NCBI GenBank assembly: GCA_023333565.1
Contig: JAJKFH010001865.1
Coordinates: 2,852,001-2,916,000 of the forward strand
Reading direction: 5' to 3'
From: Puffinus mauretanicus
Taxonomy: Eukaryota > Chordata > Aves > Procellariiformes > Procellariidae
Length of the DNA stretch: 64,000 nt
This document shows positions 38,033 through 49,049 of the stretch, one piece after another. The notes below the pieces were generated by a model. The model was not told the DNA's origin, made no database searches, and saw only the letters and a list, made by a program, of their open reading frames with translations. Position 1 is the first letter of the stretch. Every line of letters begins with the position of its first letter. The position numbers and the translations under genes were made by a program.

Positions 38033-38046
38033 TCTCAGGATGAACT

Positions 38047-41000
38047 GAATACTGAATATGCATTATTCAGCACCTAATTTGGACCAAAAGAATTTTCATG
38101 GATCACATTTGTGGCTGCTCAGAGAAAATGACTTTGTCAGAGGCACCACTAACAACATCACTGAAAAAATTATTTTTGTTGAGCAAGTAGTCAAAAACCT
38201 CAAAGACATCTGCTCAAAATACCGATGTGTGTATTCCCTGTATCAGGATAAAACTAACAGAAATCTAGGAATAGTTTCCTTAGAAATCTAAGGCAGATTT
38301 ACTGAGTAGTCAAATCAATATTATTGCCAGAACAAATATTCTGGGTACATTGGTTTAGCAATTTGTTTCACTGCAAAGTTCTGTTGAAAGATTTCTAGCT
38401 ACAGGCTACCCTACTAATTTGCAGGAATAAGTGCAGGAATATCAGTTTTTCCCCTGCTAAATTAAAACAGGGGAGAAGTAGGGCCTTTCCATTCAGAATA
38501 ATATTCAGCATATACTACTGAAAGATGGCTCCCTTTGAAATTTTATTTCCTTTTTACTTAATTTGGTACGGCTGGTATGAAATGTGAATAAAGCCACGAA
38601 AGGCTTCCAGGAAAATCTGTAATGCTTCATCAGGTGACACTTTCAAGTCTGTAAGCAACAGTTTTAAACCCCTTACTTCTCTTTTTTCCCTTTTGTTAGC
38701 ATACTGTCGTCAAAAACACAGGGGAATGTATCCGTCTCCTAAAACCCCTAAGGAATCCTAGCTATTTGCTGAGCACACACAGCGGTACACTGTTAGCATT
38801 TGTCTTGTGTTGTGCATGGTTACCTCCCTTCACTTACAAACACAGCAATATACTTTAGGTCTACATATATCTACACCCCACTATAGAGGTCTTTGATAAC
38901 ATCAACAAAGTGCACAAGACGTGAAGAGACAGATACCCAATACACCATATAACTCAGTGACCCTTTGTAACTGGCACACATGGCCTTACGCTCTTTTTTC
39001 CATTAAGCAGCTCTCCTATAGAAGTCTGCCAGAGCATCAGCTAATCAGTTCAATCCTGATGCTTTAGTTCATTTCCGACCTGGGACTTTCAGTGAATTTT
39101 AGCTTGGACCCATACAGCTCTGCCTTTAACCTTAGCTCTGCTATTTCAGTCCAAGTGCAGGTTCAGCGAGTGACTAAGCACGGTGTTTCGGTAGTTACCC
39201 TGAAAGGGCCAGTACCTAAAGGATGTGTCCACACAGTCCAATGGGTTATGGTGCATGATCCCCTGCTCCAGCACCAGCCGACCTCGTTCCAAAATGGGAA
39301 ACAGTATACTCAGTTCACCATAGTGAATTCGGCCGCTTTGCTCCTGGAACAGAGGCTGGCCTCTTTCCGTGGCATCCTACAGTCCTGAGGAGACCTGCTA
39401 CTCTGCTGTGAGTTGTGGGCCTCGCGGGTTTCCCTATAGACATTGGAACTGTAAGAGCCCATTACTTCTCATACACGATGTGCTCTGGCTCTGTGAAACC
39501 ACTTTGATGGAGCAGTTTTCTCTCTCAGACCTTGCTAGGCAGAACAGCTAAAGTGTTGTCCCTAGCACCATAATCTGGGCTCAACACCACCACCTCTTTC
39601 AGCACCCCTGCTTTTTGCATTATTTTCTATCAAGCATAGGTATCTACAACATTTTCACACAGGAGCAGCAGCTTGGAGGACACCACATCATACGAAGCTC
39701 TAGGCGTACCTAGTCTGTGTGTGTGTATGGGCATGGGGCAATGTCAATAGTTCTCTGCTTCTATCACCAGTTTTTAGGCAGTGCAGCTATTCCTGATTTT
39801 GGCTTTTTGTTCAAAAAAGAAAAGTTAGCCAACAGCAGCCCATGTTTGCCAGGTACCATTCGGAGGTGTCACTATGCAATTTCAGAGTAGTTTCCATAAG
39901 TACTTAATTAATTTTTACTTTACTTTCTGCCAACTTGTTAGATAGGGCTACAGGAAAACTTGCACATTGCCATCTTTTCCTGTAATAATAAGAAAGAATA
40001 GCCATTCTCTTTAGCATTTTTTTGAGGATTGGGAGAAATTTGATATTTAAAAGTGGCCCAATTATGTAGTACCTGGCCTTTTTCACTATTTATTGCACAG
40101 TAAAGAAAGAGTTCATCTTTCCACAACAATATTCCTCAAATACTTCCCTCAGAGTTTTGGCACTCCATGCTACCAAAACATGTCCTCCTTAGTTTCTCTT
40201 TTCTTTGTGAAAAGGTGAAAGCCCTTGATTTTATACACTTATTCTTTTCTGTGTTCGTTTCAGGTGGGGACAGGAGAGAGAAGCGAGATAGACTGGACTG
40301 GAGCTGTTTAGTGTTAATATCACTGTTTCTGCCTTAGTGTTGGCTTCTGCACTTGAACTGAAAGTGTCTAGCATCTTGCGCAATGCTCTCCAGAGCTCAG
40401 ATTACTAATAGGCAGATAATATTGCCTTCCAAGAGAAGGCTCTTTGCCTGCCACCTTGTAAAACAATCAAATTTGTTGGAGTCTTAGCTTCTTTTCCCAA
40501 AAGCTGGGCATCGTCTTGGGTTGCGTTGTCTCAGCGCACGCAGCTACCTGCGCTGTTTTTGCGTGGAGCCTGGGACTAGCACCCCACGTGCCTTGCCTCC
40601 TCCACCCCACCAAGATGCTCCATGGACCCAACTCACAGTCCTGCCCATAAACTGTATACAGGGACTTATTTTGCTTGACAGGTACTACTCTTTACCTCTC
40701 ACTACAGTCCAGCATGCTTTCTGCTCTGAACCAACACCCTAACACAGTGCATTTCTGCACCGAGTCCCCCAGTGTCTCCACTTCCCGCGTTTTGTTTGCG
40801 TGATGGAAGCATAGATGCTGAACTCCTTGCAGTGCCCCAATGTGCTAACGAACGTTCAGTCCAAAGGCCCAGACCGGAGCTAGATCAAAGCAAAACCTCC
40901 AAATGGTGTGCAGTGCAGGCATCACACGGCAGCATCAACGGCTGAGCTCCTGTTACACCACCTTACATCCTGTAACCCAGATACAGCCTTCTGCTACTAA

Positions 41001-44000
41001 TCCTGATTCCGGCCCCACTTGGTTTCTTACCCAGGATTCAATTTAGCTCTTGCAGATGCAATAGCCTGACTCTTATTTTTAAATAATTTACAAACTGTTC
41101 TCAGGGTCTTTGATCTTTATTTAAAAGCATATCACTTGTGCTTAATTTTTTGTGCCATTCCATGTTTCATGAGATTGCTTCCTTTGCCTGAAATGTCTGA
41201 AAGATCACTATATGTCAAGTACTTTACCAGTAATTTAAAAAATAAAGAAGTTCCCTTCCCCTGGTTTCCCTTCTTGGTTTAAGCAGTGTTTGTGCCTGGT
41301 CAGGTATCAGCAGCCTCCAGTTTCCCTCCAAGTTTCAGCGGGGCCACACTCAGAAATGTCCCCATTTGCACAGTTCACACTAGATGACACTCAGCAGTTA
41401 CTTAAGAGGCCACAAGACAGACACCCTCCGCCTTCCCAGGGTGCTGGAAGGGAGCGGGCTGGTGTTGCTCCAGGGACTCTACGCAATCCAGCATCCTTTT
41501 TTCATAGATGGCCCCACAGACGGGGCAGTGAACCAGCGGTAACGGGTTTGAGTGAGTGGTGAAAAGGGAACCACTGCTGCCTTCCAGGTAAGATTTCTCT
41601 CTTGGATGATAAGGCATCAAAGTAGGCTTGAGTCTCTACAGTGTAATGCAGGAAACAAACCAAACAAAGATACCAGATCTTGGGAGTGGTGGAAGGTGTT
41701 TACAACCATCGCTCACCCCAGATAAAGGATCTGAGCCTTAAACTTTACCAAACTGGAGTGAGATGGTGACAATGCCTCAGTTGAGAGGGTGCGAATGCCT
41801 GTCATGGGAGCCACAGGACACCACACCTCGCACTGGAGGATGCTGGAGGTGACAGCGCTGGCAGCCACGCTGCCACGCTGACAACGCACCGAAAGAAATG
41901 GGTCTCTGGAAAAGGCTGATGACGAGCACTGATGATGATGATAAAGCCACAAACTATGGATGGATCATCTGCGCTCACATCAGGCAAAATACTGATTAGC
42001 AGCTTCAGCTTTTTCAGTCTGGATCTCAATTGGGCTAGTGTTCAAAGGCAGAAATATGACAACTTAAAAATAGCTGTCAAAAGCACAAGCTGGAAACCAG
42101 CATAGTGTCTGGGGTTATTCAGACTCGTGAATGTGGTGTGAGAGTCTAGGGAATTATAGAGCTAACTCTCTTAAGGCATTCCTCTTAAGGCAAAACAGTA
42201 AAGCTCCTGAGATAGGAAATTAAAACATCAAATTGGAACATAATCACCTGAGCAGTCTGAGGAAAGAGCTTAATACCTTGACTTTCATTTTATAATTTGC
42301 ACTTGATTAAAAGGAAGATGAATTACACATCCGTGTGACAAGAATTGATTCAGACAGCATAGGGAAGGAAGAAAAAGTCCGTTTTGTGGGTTTTTTTAAT
42401 CTAAATTTTTTCTTTCCTTATTTACAGTGACATACTGATTACAATAGAAAAGCAAGAGCTTTAGCTTTAGTAGCACAATGACAAAGTTTCCTCAGTTCAC
42501 GTATCAACTCTTCTACAGCAATGTGCTTTATAGAAGAGACTGCAGCACCTCAGTTAATATGGTTGGCTGAAATGCACCTCCCTAACAACCACCTACACTA
42601 GAAGAATTAAGAAATGAAAGCTCCTTGCCTTTTCCTATTAGTGAGGATGTCCAAAGTAAACCATAAGTTGCCAGCAACTCTCCTTTTAGAGTCTTACCCA
42701 GCCTCATCCAGAGTCCCCAATGTTTGCCTTCCTTTAGCTTTATTAACCCAACAAAGTTGCATATAACGCATCCATTCACAAGCTTGAACTAGCCAGCGAT
42801 GCACTGACAACTCATCATGGGGCCAAACGCAGCACTACCTCTTCTTTATTCTGCAGCCATGGCTCGCCAAAGAGGCTCACCCCGCGGTCCCCTCCAGGAG
42901 CGCAAGCCCCGGCTCCCACTGCTGTCCTTCCCGTGCCATCCCCTCCGGGCACCATTCAAGAAGGGACTGGGTGTAACTCCATCTTATCCATTGTCCTAAA
43001 AGAGTCTCTGTGTTCAGGCTTTCCTAATTCAACAAGCATCAGCAAACGTTGCGGTGAAACGCCAGGATGATATTGCTGTTTCTGTTCCACTTCAGAGAAT
43101 TTTAGGAGCAACTGCTGAAGCTGTGGAAACAAACAAGGACCTTTTTAAAAGGCTTGAAAGACTCTGACTTATCATATTGCTATTAAATGCAGACTGACAC
43201 CCATTAATCCGCAGAAAATTGGTACAAATCTCTTGCAATAAGAAAATAGCTATAGAGGAAATAGCAGCTTTGCAAAAATTGAGACCTGTGTTTAATTTTC
43301 TAACAGGGAGAGTTTATGAACCTGATTCCTATAATTAATGCCTACACATACAGTTCCCTGTTCTGAGTCCCATCCAATACAAACATTGGTTTTCCAGTGA
43401 GGGAGAAGCCTGCGTTATCTCCCACAGCAAGAAGGCCAAGCACAGAGGAAGAGTGCATGCTACTCAGACGGTACAGAGTGTACAAGACAAACTCGCCTTC
43501 TCTCCCATAAGAAATGTAGATACTTTTAGTAGGCAGGTTTTAATCTAGGTCAAGAATGAGGAAACAATGGTATATTGGCCAGATATGGTCATTTCATATA
43601 GCCTACGACATATTTCTTTCCTGACTTATATATTGTGCCTATGAAAAGACTATACAGCTCTCAGCTAAACAAATAAATAAATAGATAGCTAAGTAAGTTT
43701 GGCCCGTTGATTTAGGTTTGTCCCTTTCTGCCCAACAGGGTGTCTCTCATTCTGTCTTGGGTTGCTGCTGTCATTCCTTCGTCTTCCTCCTATCCACTCA
43801 TTACTCCTTTCCATCACATTTTTCCTCTCCGTATTTTCATTCTAAGCAAACCCCAAAACATTTATTCTCAATTTATCATTCCCACATTAAAAATTTTTAT
43901 GCAAAGTAAGTTCTCCCCATATGAAATCAACTTGCTATTTATAACATGAAACACCAAGTATAACAGTCTATCTTAAAAAAGTTCTAAAAACAGTGGGGTT

Positions 44001-44367
44001 TTCTTACAACATCCATTTGTCATTGACATTATCCCCTTTACAAAAAGCAAAGTAACTATAAATAAACTAGTCAATATCTTAAAAGGGAATGCTATTAGAG
44101 CTAGCTATGGAGTGCTTGGTTTCTCGCTCCTGAGGCTATACAGCAGCAAGCCCCTTATTAAAGTTGTGTCTTCTGATATTTAAGTGAACTACATGAAGCT
44201 CCAAAGAGCTATGCCATGGCTTGCATTTTTAATACTTTATGCACTTGTTTGCATGTAACTAAAACCAGCCCCTTTCAGCTATTGTAGTCTGACTATCAGA
44301 GAGGAAGTTCATCAAATACTCTCCTACGGAGACATATATTTATAACACCAGTCAATCAGCAACTGGT
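38047..44367. other. Noncoding stretch with GC-richer patches, no gene recognised
   Basis: No coding region is supported. GC-richer patches with scattered CpG lie at about 39,050-39,600, 40,500-41,050 and 41,290-41,960. Within the last, a GAT run occurs at about 41,932-41,942. A repeated ctcttaaggca pair lies near 42,168-42,192 and an AAAT/AGAT run near 43,670-43,688. Open frames (98 codons or less) have no motifs. Confidence 0.65.
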
Positions 44368-44389
44368 TCTAGGTGCAAGGGCACCTAGA
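44368..44389. other. Tight 9-bp perfect hairpin
   Basis: Arms tctaggtgc and gcacctaga are exact reverse complements around the 4-base loop aagg. It lies 14 bases upstream of a MIR/L3-like fragment and may belong to it. It is not followed by a T run, so it is not a terminator-like structure. Confidence 0.6.
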
Positions 44390-44402
44390 TAATAAATCTA
44401 AA

Positions 44403-44480
44403 TGTCTGAGTTCTGCCAACCCTTTGTTACTTTATGGCTTTGGGCAAATTATTTCACTCTTCTTTATGTATCTATGTACA
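44403..44480 (+). mobile_element. MIR/L3-like SINE fragment
   Basis: The order gtctgagttctgcc, then ttactttatggctttgggcaaattatttcactc, here in two pieces, follows the conserved core of MIR and L3-linked SINEs (ttctgcc, then ttgggcaa-tt-ctt-ac). The segment after it diverges. This is an ancient fragment. Confidence 0.5.
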
Positions 44481-46124
44481 GTCATCTGTGACTGCCTGCT
44501 ACCAGCATTTAACTAATACCATACTAAATATTTAAATAATGTTTAGTATAATAAAGTTCATTCTAGTGGGAGGTTCCAGCCAGAGATTTAAAATGCTACT
44601 GTAATGCAAACACCCCATGACTTCGCGTGTTAAAAGACTGGCTCTTTAACACTGTGATTTATTTAGAAAGGAAGCAAATGTTCTGGATAAGCAACCCACT
44701 CTTCATAAATATTAACAGCATTAACTATCAGGCAAGATAAATCCACAGTGCTGTAAGTGAACCTTACTTTAAGGTCAAAGCCACCCCTCTGGCTATTGCT
44801 TGCAAAATGTACAAGACAGAGGAGCTGTACACATTTATTTTTTCTACCCTATTTCTCTCTCTGTCTTTTTAAATGATTTAACTACCCTAGGCTCAAAACA
44901 TGCACTTGTAGATGAGTTTACTTTCCAGGTGGCTTCTCCCAGCCTTTCTAATAGGAGGAATTCTCTCTTTGAAGCATACATAACCCATCATTTAAGTCTA
45001 AAGAAAAACATTGGCTAAGCGATGTCAGTTTTATGATGCTCTTTATTACTGGCTATATTATCACAGTTTGAGGCAAGGACTCCTTACAGGTAATCCACTC
45101 AGATCACTGCTATGCCAAATGAGGACAGCACAAGGCTGTACTAATTTAACCATTTTAGTTCCAATATGCATTCCACGGAAGAAAACTACAGAGTGAGACT
45201 AACATATGACTTTAACAAACAAATAGGTTTCTTTTAGCTCTTACATTGAGAGCCATGAGGGAACCTAAATTACCAAGCTCATTCAGAAGTACAGGCAATT
45301 GGGAGCACCAAGCGTTCTCCAAACTCTGCAGAATCAGGGTCACCTCACACATCAGCCCTCGGCAACTCAGTTCAGTCAGATTAAAACCAAGTATTAATGA
45401 AAACACAAAAATAATGTCACACATTGAGATCTTCCCAGCCACGTCAAGCACATTTCTAGAAGCCTCTTCCTAAACGTGATAGAAATAGTAACTTCATTTT
45501 TTCAACATTGCTAAACTTACAATCTGAGTCGTCACATAACTTAGGAAGTAATGGACCCAACATGTTAGGACACAAATATCCTGAGCACCTTCTGCTAGTT
45601 TCCAGAGACATATTTTTCTAAACAGGTCACACACAGCCCCTGTGGCTCCCTGGGTAGTGTCACTGAGCACATCATGGGACGTGTGTCCTGAACATCTGCC
45701 TAGTTCATGCCTTCAATCACAGAAAAGAGCTAAAACCCAAGCGAACTAGTTTTACAAACATTCCCGCAAGAGCTCCAATACACAAATCACCAGAAGATTG
45801 AACTTTACCTGTAAGTGACAAAGAAACAGTGATTTGGCACGTGCAGAATACAACATGCTGACAAAAAATAAAGAGCAACCTCCAAGTGGGAGTAGGGAGA
45901 CAGACATGAACCGCTAATTAAATGTCTCCCCTACCCATCCTCATGGAAGAAATGCAACACTTAGCAAGTTATCCCTATCTCTACAATATTTCTTTCCCAA
46001 AAAGTCTATTTTCTTTAATAACTGGGATGAATACATTCCCACGGAGTAACTGGCATGCTCTCCTAGCACTAGCTCCACTGTGAAAGCAGACATCTTGCAC
46101 TGAATAGTTTAGGGGGGCTTATTT

Positions 46125-46144
46125 GGGGGGCGGGGCGGGGAGGG
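46125..46144 (+). other. Canonical G-quadruplex motif with GC-box-like sites
   Basis: Runs of 6, 4, 4 and 3 G are separated by single bases (ggggggcggggcggggaggg). A further run of six G lies 7 bases upstream at 46,112-46,117. Single-base loops favour a very stable quadruplex. The same stretch contains overlapping ggggcgggg sites of the Sp/KLF type. No gene start is visible next to it. Confidence 0.75.
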
Positions 46145-48546
46145 ATAAAGAAAACTAATAACTCCAGCAGTCCCCTTCAATCATCTCCTAAAAAGGGTCA
46201 AAGTGCAACTGCCCTGAAAAATCCAGGCCTGGTCTAGCCTGAATTCCTCAAATTTGCAGAATTCCAGACGCAGTTAGGAGACCAGTATTGACAGGGCAAA
46301 GCACTGTGCAATACAAACAGCAATTATCAAAACCATTGCCAAGTTTATATCTCATGGATGCACGCTTTCTTAAGTGAAACGGTACCGATAAGTGAAGCCA
46401 TGCCAGCTAAGGAAAGCAAGGCAAGGCAAAGGAGTTCTTTGGTAAGGAGCATTATCTCCTTTCGGCTGGCAAGAGGTGCAGGAGATTCCACAAGGCTGAA
46501 GTAATCTGAGCTAAGAGGAGGTCGTCAGCATGGGAATGACACCTTTATTATCACCAGTTTCCAGCCAGAGAAGAAAAAAACGTACCAGTTAAGGAGTTAT
46601 CTGTTCCTTCTTTTAGGCTTTTCTACTCTTCTCTCACACCTTCCCTAAAGCACGTTATCAATGAAAATACAAATAAAAACCAATTTAGACTAGAAGAATC
46701 TTCTTTTTTCCAAAAAAAGAACCAGCAGAATTTCAAACACCTTATAACTGCTGATGAGAACATGAAGAGAACATTTCACAGTATGTGGTGAACAGAAATT
46801 TTTAATTTAAAGCATGTAGCTCTTTCATGAAAAAAATATTTCTGGCATAGGCTAAAATGGTTACAGAATCCTGCAAAACCAGTACCAGCCATATACATAC
46901 TGATGTGACAGGAGGCAAGCTGTCACCAGCTGGAAGTTTTACTTGAAACTGACTGTATTCATGCTCTTAAATTAATGTATATGAAGATTATTCATTGAAT
47001 GCATTCAACTTTTATATGTTGTGCCAAAGAACTTTTCTTAACTGACATAACTACCAGGAGATACACAGTAATACGTTAAGATGCTGGCTAGAATCCACAT
47101 TTTGCATCTCTAAAAGGCTATTGAAAGAATTGTGAAAGGCACAAAAGAAAGGGGTTGAGGTATAGAAAATATCTCCAAGAGGCAGACGTAATGACAGAGC
47201 TTACCAAGGAGAAGACTGACAGGTGACACGGCTGTAGCACGGATACGTCATGGGGAAAAACGGCAGGCTCATTAATCGAAGAGCACAATCCTCAGTGGTC
47301 AGAAGCTGATGCCAGATAAAGTTAAATGAAAAGTAACCGTTTGTTTGGACTTTGTCAATCATCGAAAAAAAGCTATCAAAGCAAACCTTCCTTAGTTTCA
47401 GATCAAAACCGGATGCCTTTTTGGAAGGCATGTTTAACTTAAACAGGAAGCACTGAGTTCAACATGGATAACGGGATGAAGCGTAGCAGCTTGTGAAATA
47501 CAGAGAGCAGACCACATTATCGCCTTCCAGCTTTAGACTTTACAAACCCCAGTGTTTTTTGCTGGACTTCAGTCATACGCTGCCATTAGCAGTTCTTACG
47601 CATTCCACAAGGCTAGACCTCCACTTACATGCTGTGCCTGCAGTATACATTCTTTGCATGAACCTTTCCTCAGCCCGTGTCAGAGGCAACTTGTTCGTTC
47701 ACTAAAAATCCATTTGAACAACTTTAGCAAAAAATAAAGACAAATAAATCAGCTGTGAACCCTGTGGCTCAGAACCTAATTTTCAAAATATGCGTAAGTT
47801 GGTGACATGAAAATCAATTTCCTCTGGAATGTGCTTCTCCTCAGCAAGGGCTATTTCAATGCCAATGTGCTCTCTCACATCATTGGGTTTGGCTGTGATA
47901 CTATTAAATGGAAGTGGCAAGATTTTGTTTTCCTCCCACAATGGATAAAAACCTTCATTTCTGAAGTAGGGTTTAAGGTCTGGAGGGTTTTAATAGCATT
48001 AATATGTGTATTTTGGAAGAAACAAGGCCTGAAATTTTCAATGTAAAAGCCAGGGAATATTAGATTACACTGATTGAGAAAAGCAGTTGGGAGAAGATTC
48101 AGTCAGAGACTTGAAAACTCAACTGCACGAAAGCTAAAGCTGTAAGTGCAATCCTGAGCAGCAATGAACCAACCAAACAAAATAACTAAAACACCCAACC
48201 ATCAGTGGAGTTGCAAGGAACGGGGCGGAGGGAAAGAAAGGCTCATCCCTGCCATGGGCTCCCTGCCCCCTGAGGAAGGGGGCAACACAATGCAAAATAC
48301 CCCCTCCCCCTGGGGCAGGCAGAGGGGGCAGAGGGGGAACAGCAGCAGCTGAGTCCCCCGGCAAGGCTGTGAGCCCCCGGGGAGCCGCCGCCGGCTGCTC
48401 CCACCCACCAGCCCAAAACAGTTTGTGCCGACAGCGCGTTTTCTGATGGGGCTGAGGGTTGCGCATGGTGCCTCTTTCGGATACAGGACATATTCTTATA
48501 TTCTTAATCAAATGTTTGAGATGCCACTCGTCAGACCTGGTCACAA

Positions 48547-48640
48547 TAGGAAAGAGTGGAAAAATGCAAAAAAAAAAAAAAAAAGAAAAAGAAAAAGAAA
48601 AGAAACAAAGAAAGAAGAGGGAAATGGGAGGGAAAGGAAT
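48547..48640 (+). repeat. A-rich purine tract with A17 and GAAAAA units
   Basis: A 17-base A run at 48,568-48,584 is followed by repeated gaaaaa units and A/G-rich sequence. Apart from a few C or T it is almost all purine. It encodes phenylalanine/serine runs on the minus strand, which explains the long spurious open frame there. Confidence 0.85.
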
Positions 48641-49028
48641 ATTTGATGAGAAATCTTTCCTGTTCGTCTTGAGCCCACAAATCCTCAGGACCACCCTGGA
48701 TATAAGTGAAAACATGCCAAAAAGAAAAGAGGAAATGCTTTTCACAGAGCGGTTACATTTCACCTCCCAGCTTTAGAAATGCCAGGCTGCCATTTTCAGA
48801 ACTTATATAAGAACATAGCTTTTTACCCTCAATTTCCATTAGTTACAAACCATTTTCTAACAACAATCCATTTTAAAAAACTGTGACAAATATCAGCTCT
48901 CGGAAAACAGCATCAGTCATATCCATTCCCAGAGGCAAACTTGTTTCATCCCATTCTAAATCCTGGTTAGTAAACAAATCCATAAATTCATTTTGACAAT
49001 GTCATCAGATTAAGCACTGGCTTTTTGC

Positions 49029-49049
49029 GGGGGTGGGGGGTGGTGGTGG
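49029..49049 (+). repeat. G-rich tract (G5-T-G6 plus TGG units)
   Basis: Runs of 5 and 6 G are followed by tggtggtgg. A quadruplex is possible but less regular than the one at 46.1 kb. Confidence 0.7.

Larger units (their letters stand above)
36749..38046 (-). mobile_element. CR1 LINE, 5'-truncated copy with broken ORF2
   Basis: This is a Chicken Repeat 1 non-LTR retrotransposon in reverse orientation. Its 3' end is at the left, with three units of the CR1 terminal 8-bp repeat (atagaatc on the plus strand). Next come the usual 3' landmark cctgggcagcctgttcc and the ORF2 reading frames up to about 38,046, where the match stops. The copy holds about 1.3 kb of an element whose full length is about 4.5 kb. 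The reverse transcriptase and C-terminal parts lie in different frames with small deletions between them, so it is dead. It keeps high similarity to the young neoavian CR1 type as I remember it, and is clearly younger than the copy at 25.7 kb. Confidence 0.96.

Noticed and set aside
48134..48763. 209-codon minus-strand open frame, the longest in the window
   Set aside because: Its length depends on the purine tract (read as a long phenylalanine/serine run) and on stop-poor GC-rich DNA. It has no domain and no coherent protein composition.
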